DNA from: Heterodera schachtii
Taxonomy: Eukaryota; Nematoda; Chromadorea; Rhabditida; Heteroderidae
DNA length: 64,000 nt
Direction: 5' to 3'
NCBI GenBank assembly: GCA_023374025.1
Contig: SIJG01000038.1
Span: 1,035,104-1,099,103, forward strand
Part shown: one piece after another, positions 13,116 to 28,100 of the stretch
Numbering within the stretch: the first letter of the stretch is position 1
Layout of the letters: every line of letters begins with the position of its first letter
Made by a program: the position numbers and the translations under genes
The notes under the pieces: model-generated
The model's input: the letters and a program-made list of their open reading frames with translations, nothing else
Told to the model about the DNA's origin: nothing
The model's database searches: none

Positions 13116-16100
13116 TTCGCGCAATGACTTAGCACCGATGTATTAACTTTATTAAGAAATTAAGCTTTTTAAAAAAAACACTTAATTGGCGGTTTTTTCG
13201 GGTCATCCCAGTGCAGTTATTAATTAGATAGATAATGCAACTATTAAACAATCCGTAACTAAATTGAAATAATTCTTTAGTTAAAGAAATTATAAAATTC
13301 GAAACAGGACGTTGAAGTACGTTAATTTTTTGACAATGTTAATTATTATTATAAAATTTATTTAATTTGAATTTTTAGAAACAAAAGAAAACTAAAATAA
13401 CCATACATTCAAAATAAATACTAGAATTTCGTAATATAAAATTAATTCATACATAGGTATTGTCGGACAAGGAAGTATTTAAAGATTATTATTAATTTTA
13501 TTGATGGAAATTTTAGACCCAAAAATGAGGCTAAACCTCAGCAAAAAGATCTTTTCTGTTGAGACACTAACAAATCTCGCAAATTTAGCTAAATTAAATT
13601 TTAATATTCAATTTATAAAAGTAATATGAATTAATAATCGTGAAAAAGCCAAGCATTAATAAACCTTACTATTAATTCCAATACATCTAAAATGAAAACA
13701 ATTGTTCAAAAATATTTATCTAAAAAAAAGTTAAGTTAGCAGATAATTAAAGCTGATCAATAATGATTCAACAAAAATTTGGTCATTTGGTGTCATGTGA
13801 ATTATTTAATATTAAAATATATAAACTAAAGTTGCTACTTAATTATATTAATTTCCGTCATTCAATAAATAAAATAAATCATGTAATATTATAGCACGAA
13901 ATATTCCAAAAGTTTTAATTAATCATATAATAACTATTTTCATTAAAAAATTATAGCAAGAAATATTCCAATTTTTTTTTAATAAATTTATATATTTTAC
14001 AATGAAAAATAATGTAAATAAATAATTAATTTAATTAAAATCAATACTGTAACAAAAAAATTAGTGTCGTTGTTCAGCTCTTGCACAACGTAGAAGATGC
14101 GGCGAATTATCGGGGATTCCTTTAAATGTAACTTTACGATTTTAAATGAAATAACTTGAGGTATATTAATTTATCAATAAAAACAAAATAAGATAAACAG
14201 TGCAGAGAAAATTTATTAATCATAAATATATATAACATAAAATAAAATAAATTTTATTGAATATTTAAAAAGCAAAAAAAAAATATTAATACTTTTTTAC
14301 AAATTTCTTAAGAAGGGAGAATTTTGTTGGGAACACGTTTGTGCTTGAAGCGCAAATAGTTCGCCGCGTGAACAAAAACGCATTACTTGCAAAATTTTAT
14401 TTAGGAAGAAAGAGGTTTTCATTTAAAAAGACAAAACTAATTCTGTAAGAATATTCGATAAAACAAATGACTACTTATTATACATTTAATTCATTTTATC
14501 TTAATATAATGAAAATACAATATATGAAAGAAAAAAGATTATAACAATACAAATTTATGAAAATACATAGAGAACAGCTATACCCAAACAGACAAGCTAC
14601 AGATCATGTAAATAAAATAAAAGTTTAAAAATCTAATTGCACAATAAAGCTATGACAATTATTTAAACACCAGAACAATCACCGATATTGTCCAATTGTT
14701 TAAATTTAATACCTGAAATTTTATTTGAATGAAATTATATATAATTTATACCAATCAAAAAATTTTCTAGCAATGAGATTGACAGAATTAATTTATTTTT
14801 TGAAATCAAATTCAAAAGTTGAATTTTAAATTTTAAGGCCGATTAAAGAATCTATACAAGAATAAGAAATAAAAGTTAAGTAATTGCCACAGTACGAACA
14901 ATAAAAATAAAAATAATTTAATTAGCAAACGCATATTTTATTTTTCAATTAATGATTCCTTTTTACCATGAAAACCTACGATATATTAATAAAAACTAGT
15001 TTTAAACTCCCCAAATTTTTTAAGTAAAATTTTTTCTTTTGATTTTTGATCTTTATTAAAAGGTTTATACTTTGTTTATTTAAAAATAGAAAATATATAA
15101 TTGTATATTTAGTTTGATAAATTTAATAATCGGAATATAAAATTTGATTTTTATTTTCTGTAAGCGTTCTTAGAGAAAATGCAATATTTATTTTCTTTGT
15201 GGCAATTACATTAAATAAATCAAAATAATTTACTTATTTACTTTTGTTCCATGAAAATAAAACGATTAAAAAATGATAATTTAAAAAAACAAAATTAAAT
15301 AACTAAATCCAATAAAGAAAGTATATAGTATTTTAAAAAGGATTACCATAAAAATTTTTGGTAAATCAACTTAAAAGATATATTTGTTAAAACGGGAAAT
15401 TAAAATTAGAAGAATTTTAAAATTTTAGTATGATCTTCTAGGGAAGACTTATGAAGTATTTATGTTCTTTGTGGCAAATAAATAAAACAATTAAAAAATG
15501 TTAAAATTTACGTTGTTAACACACCGTAGAATATAAAAATAATTTTTTATTGGTTACATTTTTGGATGGTTATACGATTGGAGCTCGCAAGGTAAATATA
15601 AAACAAAAAATTAATTAAATAACTCAAGAATGCTGATGAAGTAAAATGAAAAGAGCATTTACAAAGCCATTTTAAAAATTATATATTTTATTAAAGTGGA
15701 TCGACACAAATATCATAGTCTATTTAATTAGATAAACATTAAAATATAAAAAAATGAATATAATTAAAATATAAAAAAATGATGTAATTATTTAATATTA
15801 TAAAATATAAAACTAACAATAACAATTAAAATTTTAATCGATTAATAAAAAAAGTATTTAAAATATAAGTTTCAAAAAATAAAAGAATCCACCTGACAAA
15901 CCTAATAGAAAATTTCATAAACATTCTAATAAATAAATGAATTGACAAAAAAAGATATGGACACACTGGAAATTACTAGAATATCAAATAATATTTAAGA
16001 TTAGTTCTGAGTAATTTTTAATTAAATTAATTAAAATCAGAAACTAACCTATAAATTTTCTTTTTCAATATAAATAACAAAAAATAAATAAATTCAAAAG

Positions 16101-19100
16101 ACATACAAACTAAAAACATCAAAGAATGAGAATGGGTACATAAAGCAAAGCAAGCATTAATCGTAAAATTCTGGCCGACTCCACAAGATTCTGAACAGTC
16201 CCGAAGTAACATACTAGAGCAGCTAGAGACAAATGTACGCTTAAATAAAAAGCAAAAATTAAAATAAATTAAAATTATTATATAAACTATTTAAAACTAA
16301 ATTTTTTTGACTAAACATTTAAACGTAGAGAGAATTATTACGTTTGAAAATGTATTTAAAAAATTTCATTTTATATAAAACTTGTTAAATTAATCCAGTA
16401 ATCAGAAAAACAAATAATATGAAATCAACAAAATATGCACTTTATAGTGTGTAAATTTTTTATTAAACGTTATTGAATTGATTTTCATAAATTGCCTATT
16501 TATTTATTTTGTATAAAAAATATAATGTTTATTCTTTCTTTTCATTAATATTTATTTGTAAATTAAATTTATTCTACATCATCTTAAATTCTATTTCGCC
16601 TAATTTAATTAGTAAAAATTCTTCTTGAAAATAGCCAAAATAATGAATATGTATTTTGTCATAAATTGGAAAAGAATAGGCTCGCAAACATAAACGTTAA
16701 CTTTTCATGTTAGGTGTGAAATGTTGACAATAAATTTTTTGACTAATTGCTTGTATAAATGAATCAGACTTATATAATAATAATTTTACTCAAAGGGATT
16801 TAAGGCAAAAAACATATAAGAACCCAAAATCAAAAAGATTTAAAACCTAACATGATATTAAAAGACCTTAGCATTTTCGGTACAATTAAAAGCCAAAATT
16901 ACACAAAACCAAATAAAAAATATAGTATCAAATAGGAGAAAAACTAGAGAACTGTATTTCGAGACACTACGGTATTGCTGACCAATGAGGGTATCATTAG
17001 AAAAAAATGAAATGGAAAATTAGTAAGTTTTAATTAATAAAAAATTAAAGCATCGAAGCCAAGGAATAGAAACATGAAATTTATTAAAATGCTGTTTGTC
17101 TATGTAAAGAAAAATAAAAGCTAAAGCAAACAATTTTATTCATTGATTACAGTTGCAAATAATTAATTTTATTCGAAAATTTTTGAATACATATTTCTTA
17201 AAATTAAAAAATTTAAAAATGAAAATTTTGACAAGAAAGTAAAAAACATATTTAGTGGAAATATTTATATTTTAAAATTTTTTGGACTAGTCGCCAAAAA
17301 ATATGATCGCATCAACAATTTTTTCGTTGAATTTTTTTTTGAAAACTAAAATTGCGAAATGCCAAAATAAGGATAAAAAATAGTTTTGTGGGCAAACATT
17401 CAAAATTAAAGCTGCAGAAAAAATAAGTAAAAACTAAAAAATCCATGCCCTACTGATCACCTCTCCACTTATCCCCTGCTACGGCGGATGGCTTGGCTTG
17501 GGCATCACATTCATTTATTGATTGCCATTACTCTGCTTTCATTGAAACCTCTATATTTCACATTTCACAACAATACATCATCCAATCAATTCATAAATTA
17601 GTTACCCATAAAAAATGAGTTAAAAAAATAAGTTAAAACAAACATCTTCAAATATACTCACATTTTGAAAAATCAAAAATATATAATGCTATAAAGTTCA
17701 ATTTCTCAATCGTTTCAAGCGTCGCACTGACTTATTAAATAATTTTTCATTTATTATTAATATTTTTTAAACTCATTTTAAATTATAAGGTTTTTGAAAA
17801 AAGTTATTATAATTATAATTATAATATTTATTGCCGTAAAGAATTTCATGGCATCAGTGAAAGCCTTCTAATTAGTATTTTAGAGGATTAACAATAATAT
17901 TATATTGTCTATAAAAATTTTTTATTTAATTTTAATAGATATTAAAAGAATAATTAACAAAATTTAACTCAATGTTGTTTTGGTTTGTTTTTTGTTTGAA
18001 AGCTTTTACCTAATAATAAGCATATTGTTTTTTTTCCTTATGATTTTGTGTAAAAGATTTTATTTCTATTAGTAAAATATTTATTTTTGTTTTTTTTTAG
18101 CAACGATCACATATGAAATTAAAAAGTTCTTATTCATAAGAAATTAAATTTTTATTTTAATTTTAATTGCATAAGTTATTTTTGAATTGAAAAGAAAATT
18201 TTCTGCTTTTTATTTCTAAAAACAAATTTATTCTTAATTATTTAATTAAAACATATGGTCAGTAAATTTTTTCGTATTTGAAATTTAATTATCACTGTTT
18301 ATTTTTCTTGTTGGCGGCACGACGAAAGGCGGCTGTAAAAGATTTTTTTGTATTTAATTGTTTTTTGGGTTGTTTTTATACTTTTTTTCAGCTTGAATAT
18401 AAAAAATATTAAAAATGATTTTCTTTTTATTTCACATGCACTTCCTCGCTTACTTAGCTTACTCATTTTTTGAAAACAAATTTTTCGCGACGTTTATGTT
18501 TTTTTTGTGTTAAATTCTTTTTCTTAATTTTTGGTAAATAAATCTGGAAATTGAATTTATTTTAAAATTGTAGTATTTTATTTTCAGTGACTAATGCAAT
18601 TAATTTAAAATTATATATAAATTATTTTGATTAATTGTTGAAATCTATAAGAAGAATCCGTCATATGATTTTTTGGCCACTCTATTTAAATTGATGAACA
18701 TAAATATTTTTTATTTTAACTTTAGAAAATTTTACTTATATTTTGGTTATTATTTTATTTTTTCTGCACGTTATTTATAATTGAACTCTTAAAATCTTTC
18801 AATTTAAAAAAAAAATTTAATAAATTAATTTGTTAATGAATTTTTGATTTTGAACCTAAATTAGAACGTAAAATAAAACTCATTCAGAGAAATTTTTTTA
18901 ATACATCTTTGTCTCGTCAGTTCATTTGTTTTATCTTTTTGGTATAAAGATTAATTACTTGTTTAGTTATATTTTTAATGCTTTCTATTTAAATTTACTT
19001 CCTATATAATTTTGCAAATTCAGAGTATAAAAAGACGTTTGGGTAATATGTTGTATAAAATATCCATATTGGTCCACTTTTATCTTTATTTACCTTTTTT

Positions 19101-22100
19101 ATATTTGTAATAGTTATTACATTTGTTCTTCGTTATGATTTTTTAATTATTTTAATTTTTTATTCGTTTCTTTATTTTAAGAATTCTTTATTATCAGACA
19201 AAATCTTGGCACCTCTTCTGTGTCCCGGCCTCCCACATATTGAGCAAGTGGAAGGTATATATATCTTTTTTTAAATAATCATATTAATTTTCAAATAAAA
19301 AAACATTATCTTTAGCAAATATTGGTAAAATAAAAAACTTTTTAAGCTTATTGATTTTCTATTCAGCATATTATAGCTATATTGTTATGCATTATGTTCT
19401 TTAAAATGAAATTTACTAATCACAAAATTATCACTTACTTTTTATCGAATATAAAACTTTTAACCTTTTACATGACGAAAGAGTAAAAAGTCCTGCAAAG
19501 TAAAAAATGTAAATGGCTTATCATTATATCATAGAATTAGTATTTGATTTTTATAAACATAAATGTTTATGTTTCTATAATTATTAAACCAATTATAATA
19601 TAAAAAATTATATTCTCGTTTTTTCGTTGCATAAATGAAATAAAAATTAAGCCTTGGTGATTTTTTAAATAAATCTTTGTCAAATATTTTTTAAATTTTT
19701 AATACAATTTCTTAAATATATATTTGAGAACTATTAAAATAAATGATTAAATTAATTTTAATAAGAATTTTTACTTCACTCTTTTCGTTCAGTCTTTGAT
19801 TTAAATTTTTCTGTATCTATTTATTATAAAGCTATTCATTAGTAATTCTCAAAGATTCAAAATTAAGATCCTTAAACATGGAAAATTTGGACGATATTTA
19901 TTTTTTAATATTGAAAATTTTTTTTTATTACTATTCTTTATTTTTTGTTTGGCAAAGTTAATTGGCATTTATTATTTTCAGTTTCTTTTTTTGCACATGT
20001 GCTATCGCATGAAAAGCTACATTTTACCTATTTATTTACAAATCTGAGCGAGTTGTAGTTTTTTTAAATAAAAATAGCTTTTTTTGCAGAAATATTATAA
20101 CTAAAAACTCGTCAAAACGATGACGGAAAATTAAATATTAAAAAAATAACTCTAAATTAAAATTTTAAGTTAAATATATCTATTAAAAGCTAAAAATAGA
20201 TGTTAAATTATTTTAATTAGATTAAAATAACTAATATTCTCTGAAGCAATTATTTAATATTAGCAATTAAAATTGACAGGTTCTTTAATTGTTGCCTCCG
20301 TTTCTTCCAGTAAATAAATTAAATTAAAATATTATAAATTATTATGAAACTTTTTTAAATATTCAAGCAATTAATTTTTTAATAAATATCCTGTTATAAT
20401 GTAATTTTTAAGGAAATATTTTATATACACATCTTCGAAAATTAAATATATTTTTTTATCTTGAATTCTTAAAAGAATAAATTTTGAAATATTAGTCAAT
20501 TTGAACTTACTTATTTGAAAATTAATATTATATATAATAATTTTAATAATAAAGAAAAAATATAAAGGAAAAACCATTGCATTTAATCAAATCAATTCAA
20601 CTGTCTCTTTAAAAAAAAATAAAAACATGAAGAATGTACGCTAAAAATTCTTTAATCATAAATATTCTATTTTTTATTTTTTTATGTATTAAATGAATCA
20701 CAATTCGTATTTATTTGAATTGAAATTTGAATATGGCTCGTTTCGCGAATAATGCAGGTGCAAATTGACAAATCAGTTATGCAGTTTGCAATTTTTTTTT
20801 ATTAATCACACTATTTAAGAATAGTTTTTGTTAATTATTTATTGTCACTTTTATTACGGTTATTTTACTAATTACTTTCTTAATTACTCTAATTACGATT
20901 ATTTATGCTAATTATTTTATTAATTACTAAATTTAATAGCATTTTATCCTATTATTTTATTATTTACTTTTATATACAATTATTTTATGTTAATTTTTTT
21001 AAATTATAATTATCATGGGCAAAGCAAATAGGTATGTCGAACCGGTTCTTCCCTGAGATTCTTTTGAATAGTCCAGACTTTATTTTGTTTTAAGTTCAAC
21101 AATAATATAGCATTATCATAGATTTAAAATATATACATTAAATAAATCGAATTATTTATTTTCTAAAGATCAATTATTTTTAATATGAATTTTAATTTAT
21201 TTTTAATATTTAAAAATAAATGACGAGATGACCCCAAAAAAAATTAATTATAATTTCTTCTAATTCACATGACCACTTTTATTATTTTTTTAACTAAACA
21301 TAAATAATTTGTTTTTTATTTAAAGTTTAGTTATTAAAAGATTATTTGTGGAAAATTGAGGTTTACGGGCCAAACACAAAAATTTACAAAAACATTTTCT
21401 TTTTGCGCCCATAATCAAACCATCATAGTAAAATTGGCACTTTATTAGGAATATTTTTTGAGTTTTTTATCTTAATATAATTTTCCAATTTTTATTAAAT
21501 TATTAAAAATAGAATAATTAGTGGCAAAGACAAAGATTTTTAGATTAATTCTTTAGGTATCTCCATTTTCAAAGGTAGTATTGACTTTTTGTTTTACTGT
21601 TATTAACAATTAAGTTGATCAATTTGATGGTTTTATATTTGTTCGTGCTCCTCAATTACAATCGTTTCTACAAGTTCCAATTTTGATCAATTGAATTGGT
21701 TAATTTGTTTTTTTGGTTATTTGTATATTTAATAAATCATTTTGTCTTTTTATCTACTGATCCTCAAGTATTTCTTATTTGTTAATTTATATTCTCATGT
21801 TTCCGGCAGTGCAACTTGTTATGCTGCAACCCGATTCATTGTTGAACTATTACAATACATTAATCATTATTCATTTGTTTTGAATGCTAATTAATTTTTT
21901 ATTTTAATGATAAAATCGTTTGCTTTTTAGACACATTTAAAATTATGATATGCTGAATTGTGTTAATTTGATAAGTTATTATTATTCTATAAATGATCTG
22001 AACGCTTTTTTAAATTTATTATTATTCTAATTTTTATGCAATATATTAATCTTTGTTAAGTTTAATACAAAAACTATTAATTTAAATAAATTTAATTGAT

Positions 22101-25100
22101 TTAAATTTATCACAAAAAGAAATAATTTTTATTAAACTTTATATTAAAACAATTTTGCAAAGTAAAATAAGTGCAATTACAGGGAAAAATCCATTATTCA
22201 AAAATATTTAAGAAGAAGAAAAGAATAAAACGAAAATATTGTGAAAGCTTTAAAGAAAAAAATAAATATTAGGAATCGGTAAAAATAAATAAATAATATA
22301 ATAATGAAAATGAAAAGAAATATTCAAAACAAAATTATTCATATAAAATGAGTGAAGAATGGAGAAAGAAAACTAAATAAATATAAGCAATCTCAAACAA
22401 AAGAGGTGTAAAATTTTAGCGACGATGCAAGAAATTTGTTAAATATTTTGGTGATAGAAAATTAAAAGTCTGACAATTAATAAAATAATTTATTATAAAA
22501 AAATTTTTGATTTTGTAAATAAAAACATTAAAAATTTAAATTAAAAAAAAATTCTGCTGTACAAATAGATCATAATATTAAATCTTTTAATTTTTAAATA
22601 AAAAAAAATGTGTAATGCGTTCGTTTATAGGTTTCAATTAATAATATTAATAAAATTGACATACTTAATACGAAGGTTCATCAGAATTAATAATTGCAAC
22701 AAAACAGATAGAAATATATATACATTTATAGAAAAAATAAAAAGCAAAAATAAATAAAGAATTAAAAAAAACTATTTTAAGATTTTATAGATGCAAATGA
22801 ATAAAGATAATAATTTCAAATTAATAAAATTACCAATTTTCCAATTTATTAAATTAAATTATTACTTTTTTTTTGTAAATAAAATTATGATTTTTTAACA
22901 TAATTAAAGATTAATAAAAATTGTTTATAGAAAAATTGTAACATTTATTTTAATATTTCCATTACGATAATTTAATTTACATTAATTACTCTTACATTCT
23001 TGGCATCAATGGTATTTATGAGCCGATTGCTCAACTACGAATATTTTAATCAATAAATATAAAAATATATAATAAGTCTTATATACAATTTTGAATCCAT
23101 TAAAAATTGCCATTTTTTGTTCAAAAAATTATGAATACACTCTCTTATTATCTTTTTTTCGTTATGCATGTTAATTTTACTTGTTTTTTATTAAAAGCTT
23201 TTTTAATACAAATAATTGAAAAATTATAAAATTAAATTAATTACTTCATATTTTCATGGTTTTCTGTAGTTGTACTATTTGAAACATTCACAACCGGTAA
23301 GACTTACGGGTTTATATGATATATATGTTGGAAATTAATTAAAATAAATTTATAGACAAGTAAGTTAAATACATTAATAAATTTAATTAATTCAATTTGA
23401 ATTATTAATATTTTATATCTATATTTTCATATATTTACTTTAAATAGTAATATGATTGCATTATTTATTTTTAATGCTAAAATATTATTTAGATGAAACT
23501 GTTTTAATCATAGTGAGTCTTGTTGTAATAATAAATATTTTAATGTTTTAAAAAAAAAAAATTTTAATTAATTAATTTAATTATTTAAATACAATCATAC
23601 GATCATACACAAATTAATTGAGTAATTTATACGACTTTATGCTAACCGCTCCAATTACAGAAACCAACGACTCAAAAAATAAAATAGTTTTTTCAATTTT
23701 TGAATGTTTTTATTAATGTTTTGAGTTTAAGATTTTGTACTAATCACATAAATTTCATTGATTTAAAGAAAAATAATAAATAATTAATTATAATTATATG
23801 GCAGTATTTTCATTTTTGTTAAATTTTATGCTGGAATTTATTTTTTAATGTATTACTAAATAAATATTCATTTATATTAATATTTTTTGTCTAATCAATT
23901 ATTTTTCATTTTTATTTAATATTATATGTGATTTTATCCATTTTCTAAATATTTTTATTACAGATTTTTTTTAGCTGTATAATATTCTAAGCTTGAGCTT
24001 CTTTATTAATAAAGAAATGAAGTGATTTTGTATTGATGAATTTTTTGGTTTATTTCGAATATTTGTCTTTTGTTTTCAATTATTATCTACCCTGTTGTTA
24101 AAGAAAATTAAATTTTTCATTATATTTTATCTTTTTTTGTGTAATCATTTGCATGTATTTTGAAATGTACATTTACATTTATATTTTTTATAAAAAAACA
24201 AATTGAAGTGTTTAGTATATATCAGGTATTGTGTTGATAATACGGATTCTTGGGCAAATAAATGTTTTCAGTTACTTTTTGTAAATTGGTTAAAAATTGT
24301 GAATTATCAAAGGCAAGTTAATAAAAATTTTATTATATTTTTTAAATTTAGTGTTTTCATTATATTTATTATTTTTTCAATCTGATTACAAAAAAGGTGC
24401 TTATGTTCTCCGGAACGTATCATTGCGGCCCATGCCCAAGCACTTCAAGCAGCCAAATACGTTAATTTACTTTCGACTTTTTTTGTTTCAATAAATATTT
24501 TAAATTTTCAAGTAGTTTTTCGTTGAAATAGGGCTGAATCCAGGAAAAATAATAGACTTAAATGTTATGTTAATTTAAAGTCTTAAGTTTTTTTTTAATT
24601 TTTATTAAGAAATAAACATCTTTTTTAGCAATCGGTGATGGACAAATGGGGGGGAGGGATTAAGAGGGCGAGTTTTGGGCGGGCCTTGGGTTGATTGGCC
24701 TGTATTGCTTTGGCGACTATTCATTTTAATCATTACTTTTCACATAAATTTTAATGAATGATAAAGTTAATAAAAAATATATTTAATTGTTATGCAGTTA
24801 TATTGTTGTAAATTCATTATTTATAATTTTTGTATTCAATTGAATTTTTGGGTTTCTCTCTATTAATATTGCTTTTAATTATTTTGCTTTTAAATTAATA
24901 AATAATAATCTTTAATTATAAAAGTTTTAATTGATGAAATCATTTTGGATTAAACTTTCAAGACAAAACACTATGATGAAATAATTTATTTTTTATCCAT
25001 TTTATCACCTTGTCTGACATGTTTTTATTGATCAATTTTACTTATTTATATTGTGAATTTTTTGCATTAATTTTGATAAATTTGTTGGACTTGTTTAAAA

Positions 25101-28100
25101 TAACAATTCCTCCTATTAATTTTTATAATTCCAATGCAAATTAAATTATTATTGTCTTTCCATCTGTATGTAATTGATTCTGAATTCATTTTAATTTCAA
25201 CTTTTGGCTAAATGTAAAAATTTATTAATTTGTTGTTCAGCAATAAGACATTTTTTCATAAAACAATACATTTTTATATCATTCTGTTTCGGAAACGAAG
25301 GTCATTAAATATTTTATTTTATTCAATGTGTATAAAAAAATATTTGACAAAAAATAGAAATGATATATTTAGCTTCTTTTTCTAAAATTAATTTTCTTAT
25401 AAATTTTTTAATTGAGCTATTTTTCGCTTTGAGTGATTTCTCCCTCTAGTCTTTTAATTTGGAATCATTTCTTATTAATTATTATAAAAAAAGTATATTT
25501 TTCACTTTAAAATATATTTTTTAGAAAAAATATTTTATTTATTTTTTTACTTCTTTACTTTATCTCATGAGTCGGGTTTTTTGAGTTAATTTAGGAAATT
25601 TGTTTCTCTATAATTTTCTTTTTTTTTAAATGTTTTTTGGTTAAAAATATTGAAATTGCCTTGTTTTATTAAAAAAAAATACTTATTGGATATGTCTTCA
25701 TATATTTGTATAAAGTTATCTGAATATTAGTCTTTGCTTTATAATTAAAGAATATAATTTTTATTTGAATTTTTAAATTATTTATTTATGAATTATTCTT
25801 TTTTTTATCTAATGTTGCTAAATTTATTTTTAATTTTTTCTTTGATTATGCTTGTTGGCTTTAGCAATATTTGGCAAATAATATTATTAGTTAAATTAAT
25901 TAAATTTGACTGATTATCATTCAGTTAAATAATTATAAATTAAAAAAAATCTTTTCAGTTATGAATAAAAAGAATAAAAAATTTCGATTACGTGCGAAAG
26001 TGCGTTATATAAAACGCGCTAAACTCTACAATACTGCTGGACAGATTTTGCGACGCCGCGCCGTTTGAATGGTTTACCACTTGATTTACACAATTTGGCT
26101 TGATTGCTTATATTTCATTATTATTGTTTTTTTTTGCTGAATATTTATCAAATTTAAAGTATGCAAAATCAATTTTTTCTTATTAATAGCTTTATCTAGA
26201 TTAGTATAATTGTTTAATAAAATTTTACCATATTTATAAAGGTGTATAAACTTACAAATTTAATATTAAATTATTTTATTTTCGAATTGATCTATGCCAA
26301 ATTGCTATAACGAATTAAGATACACCTTTAGAACTATTTTTTTAATTAATAAATAAGTTATTATTTATTAAATTATTTTTAATGATTTTTTCGAAAATAC
26401 ATAAACCAACTAAAATATGTTATTTGGTAAATTACATTTTTAAATGTCATGATTTGAAGATAAAAGATAAATACAAAAAATTAATAAATTAAAGATGGGG
26501 TTTTAATGCTATTTTATATTTTTATTCACTCACATGAGATTGAGTCACTAAGATTAAAAAAATGTAAAATTTTCGGCCTTTGATCAAATTATAACACATT
26601 TTTTTATAATTTTATTGATTTCACATATAATTTGAGAGAAAACTAATTAAAAAATGTAAATTTTTAGATTGGTCATCATAAAAAATTATTTTGTTTACTT
26701 CTAATTTTTTATCTGTAACAGGCATAAATTCAATTAGTCAATATATATTTAGAGATTCTGTTTTTTAAATCATAGATGTATATATATTAATATATGTATC
26801 ACAAGAATTATCATGACCTTACATCTATGTATTTGCGCTTCTAATTCTTTGCATAATTTTAAATAAGTATTTATGGTTTGTAAACCATTTTATAATGATT
26901 GGTATTCCTTTTCTCCCAATTTAAAAAAAATATTTTCTCTCAATATTTATAATTAATATTTCATTCATCATTTATTCTTTTGTAAGTGAATTGTGGTCTA
27001 CAGTTTCAGTCGACTCAGATAGTGGAGAATCGGTAAATAAATATTTTTCTTTATTTTTTATGTTTAAAAGATTTTTAGAGTTAATTTAATTTAAAACTTA
27101 CAAATAGTAAATTTTCATTGTTTTTTAAAGTTAGTTTTTAAAGTTTTTGATGACACTGACAGTGATATTTATATTCATTTACTGATTTTCGTATTCATTA
27201 TGTAATTTAACGCCTTATATTGGATTCAAAATATATTATATGAATTAATAATATATTTTTGGTATAATTTTTAAAATAGAATTAATTTATATGTACTCAT
27301 ATTTTTCTGTTTAAAATGCTATTTATTTATTTAGAAACCGAATCAACTTTTAAATTATTTTTTTATATATAGGTTCTTTTGTTGATGTCGTTTAAAAAAG
27401 CCGAAAAGACAATCATAATTTTGTCTTATTAATAAAATAAACGTTTTTTATTTTGATTGACAAATTTAAATATTTTAACTTAATTTTTCAAGATACAAGC
27501 TTTAAACAGGTTTGTTTTTTTCGTTTACATTTGCATTTTACTATAGTATACTTAAAGTTTTTTAATTCTTGTAAAAATTTTCTTTTTATGGATTATTAAT
27601 TATTTTAAAGAAAAATGTTTTTTTCCGATTGTTAAAAAATTTATTTTTCTTTTACTTGTTTTAAATTTGACATTTAATTTTGTTTAACAAAATTTCTTTA
27701 TATATCAAAATTCGCATAGTTATTCGTTTCATGTTAGACTGTTCTCCCACTCAATTATTAATTTTTTAATAAATAATTTATATTCAATATTCATTTTATT
27801 TTAACTATTTTTAAATATGATTTAAAATCTGAATAGATAAAACAAATCATTAAGTCTCATTAAAAATATTTTAAAGAAACATTATTTTGTTTCTGTGTTA
27901 TGGGTAACTTAATGAAAATATTTAATTTTTTCATTCATTTCCATTCACTAATTTTAATTGATATGTACATATATGAAAGATATTTGTCATTTAGTGAAAA
28001 AAAATAAAAAATTAACAAGGAAGTAAAAAAATATTTTATTTGATAAAATCTTATTATTTTAAATTTAAATTTGTTTCATTTATAAATTTCTATTTATATT

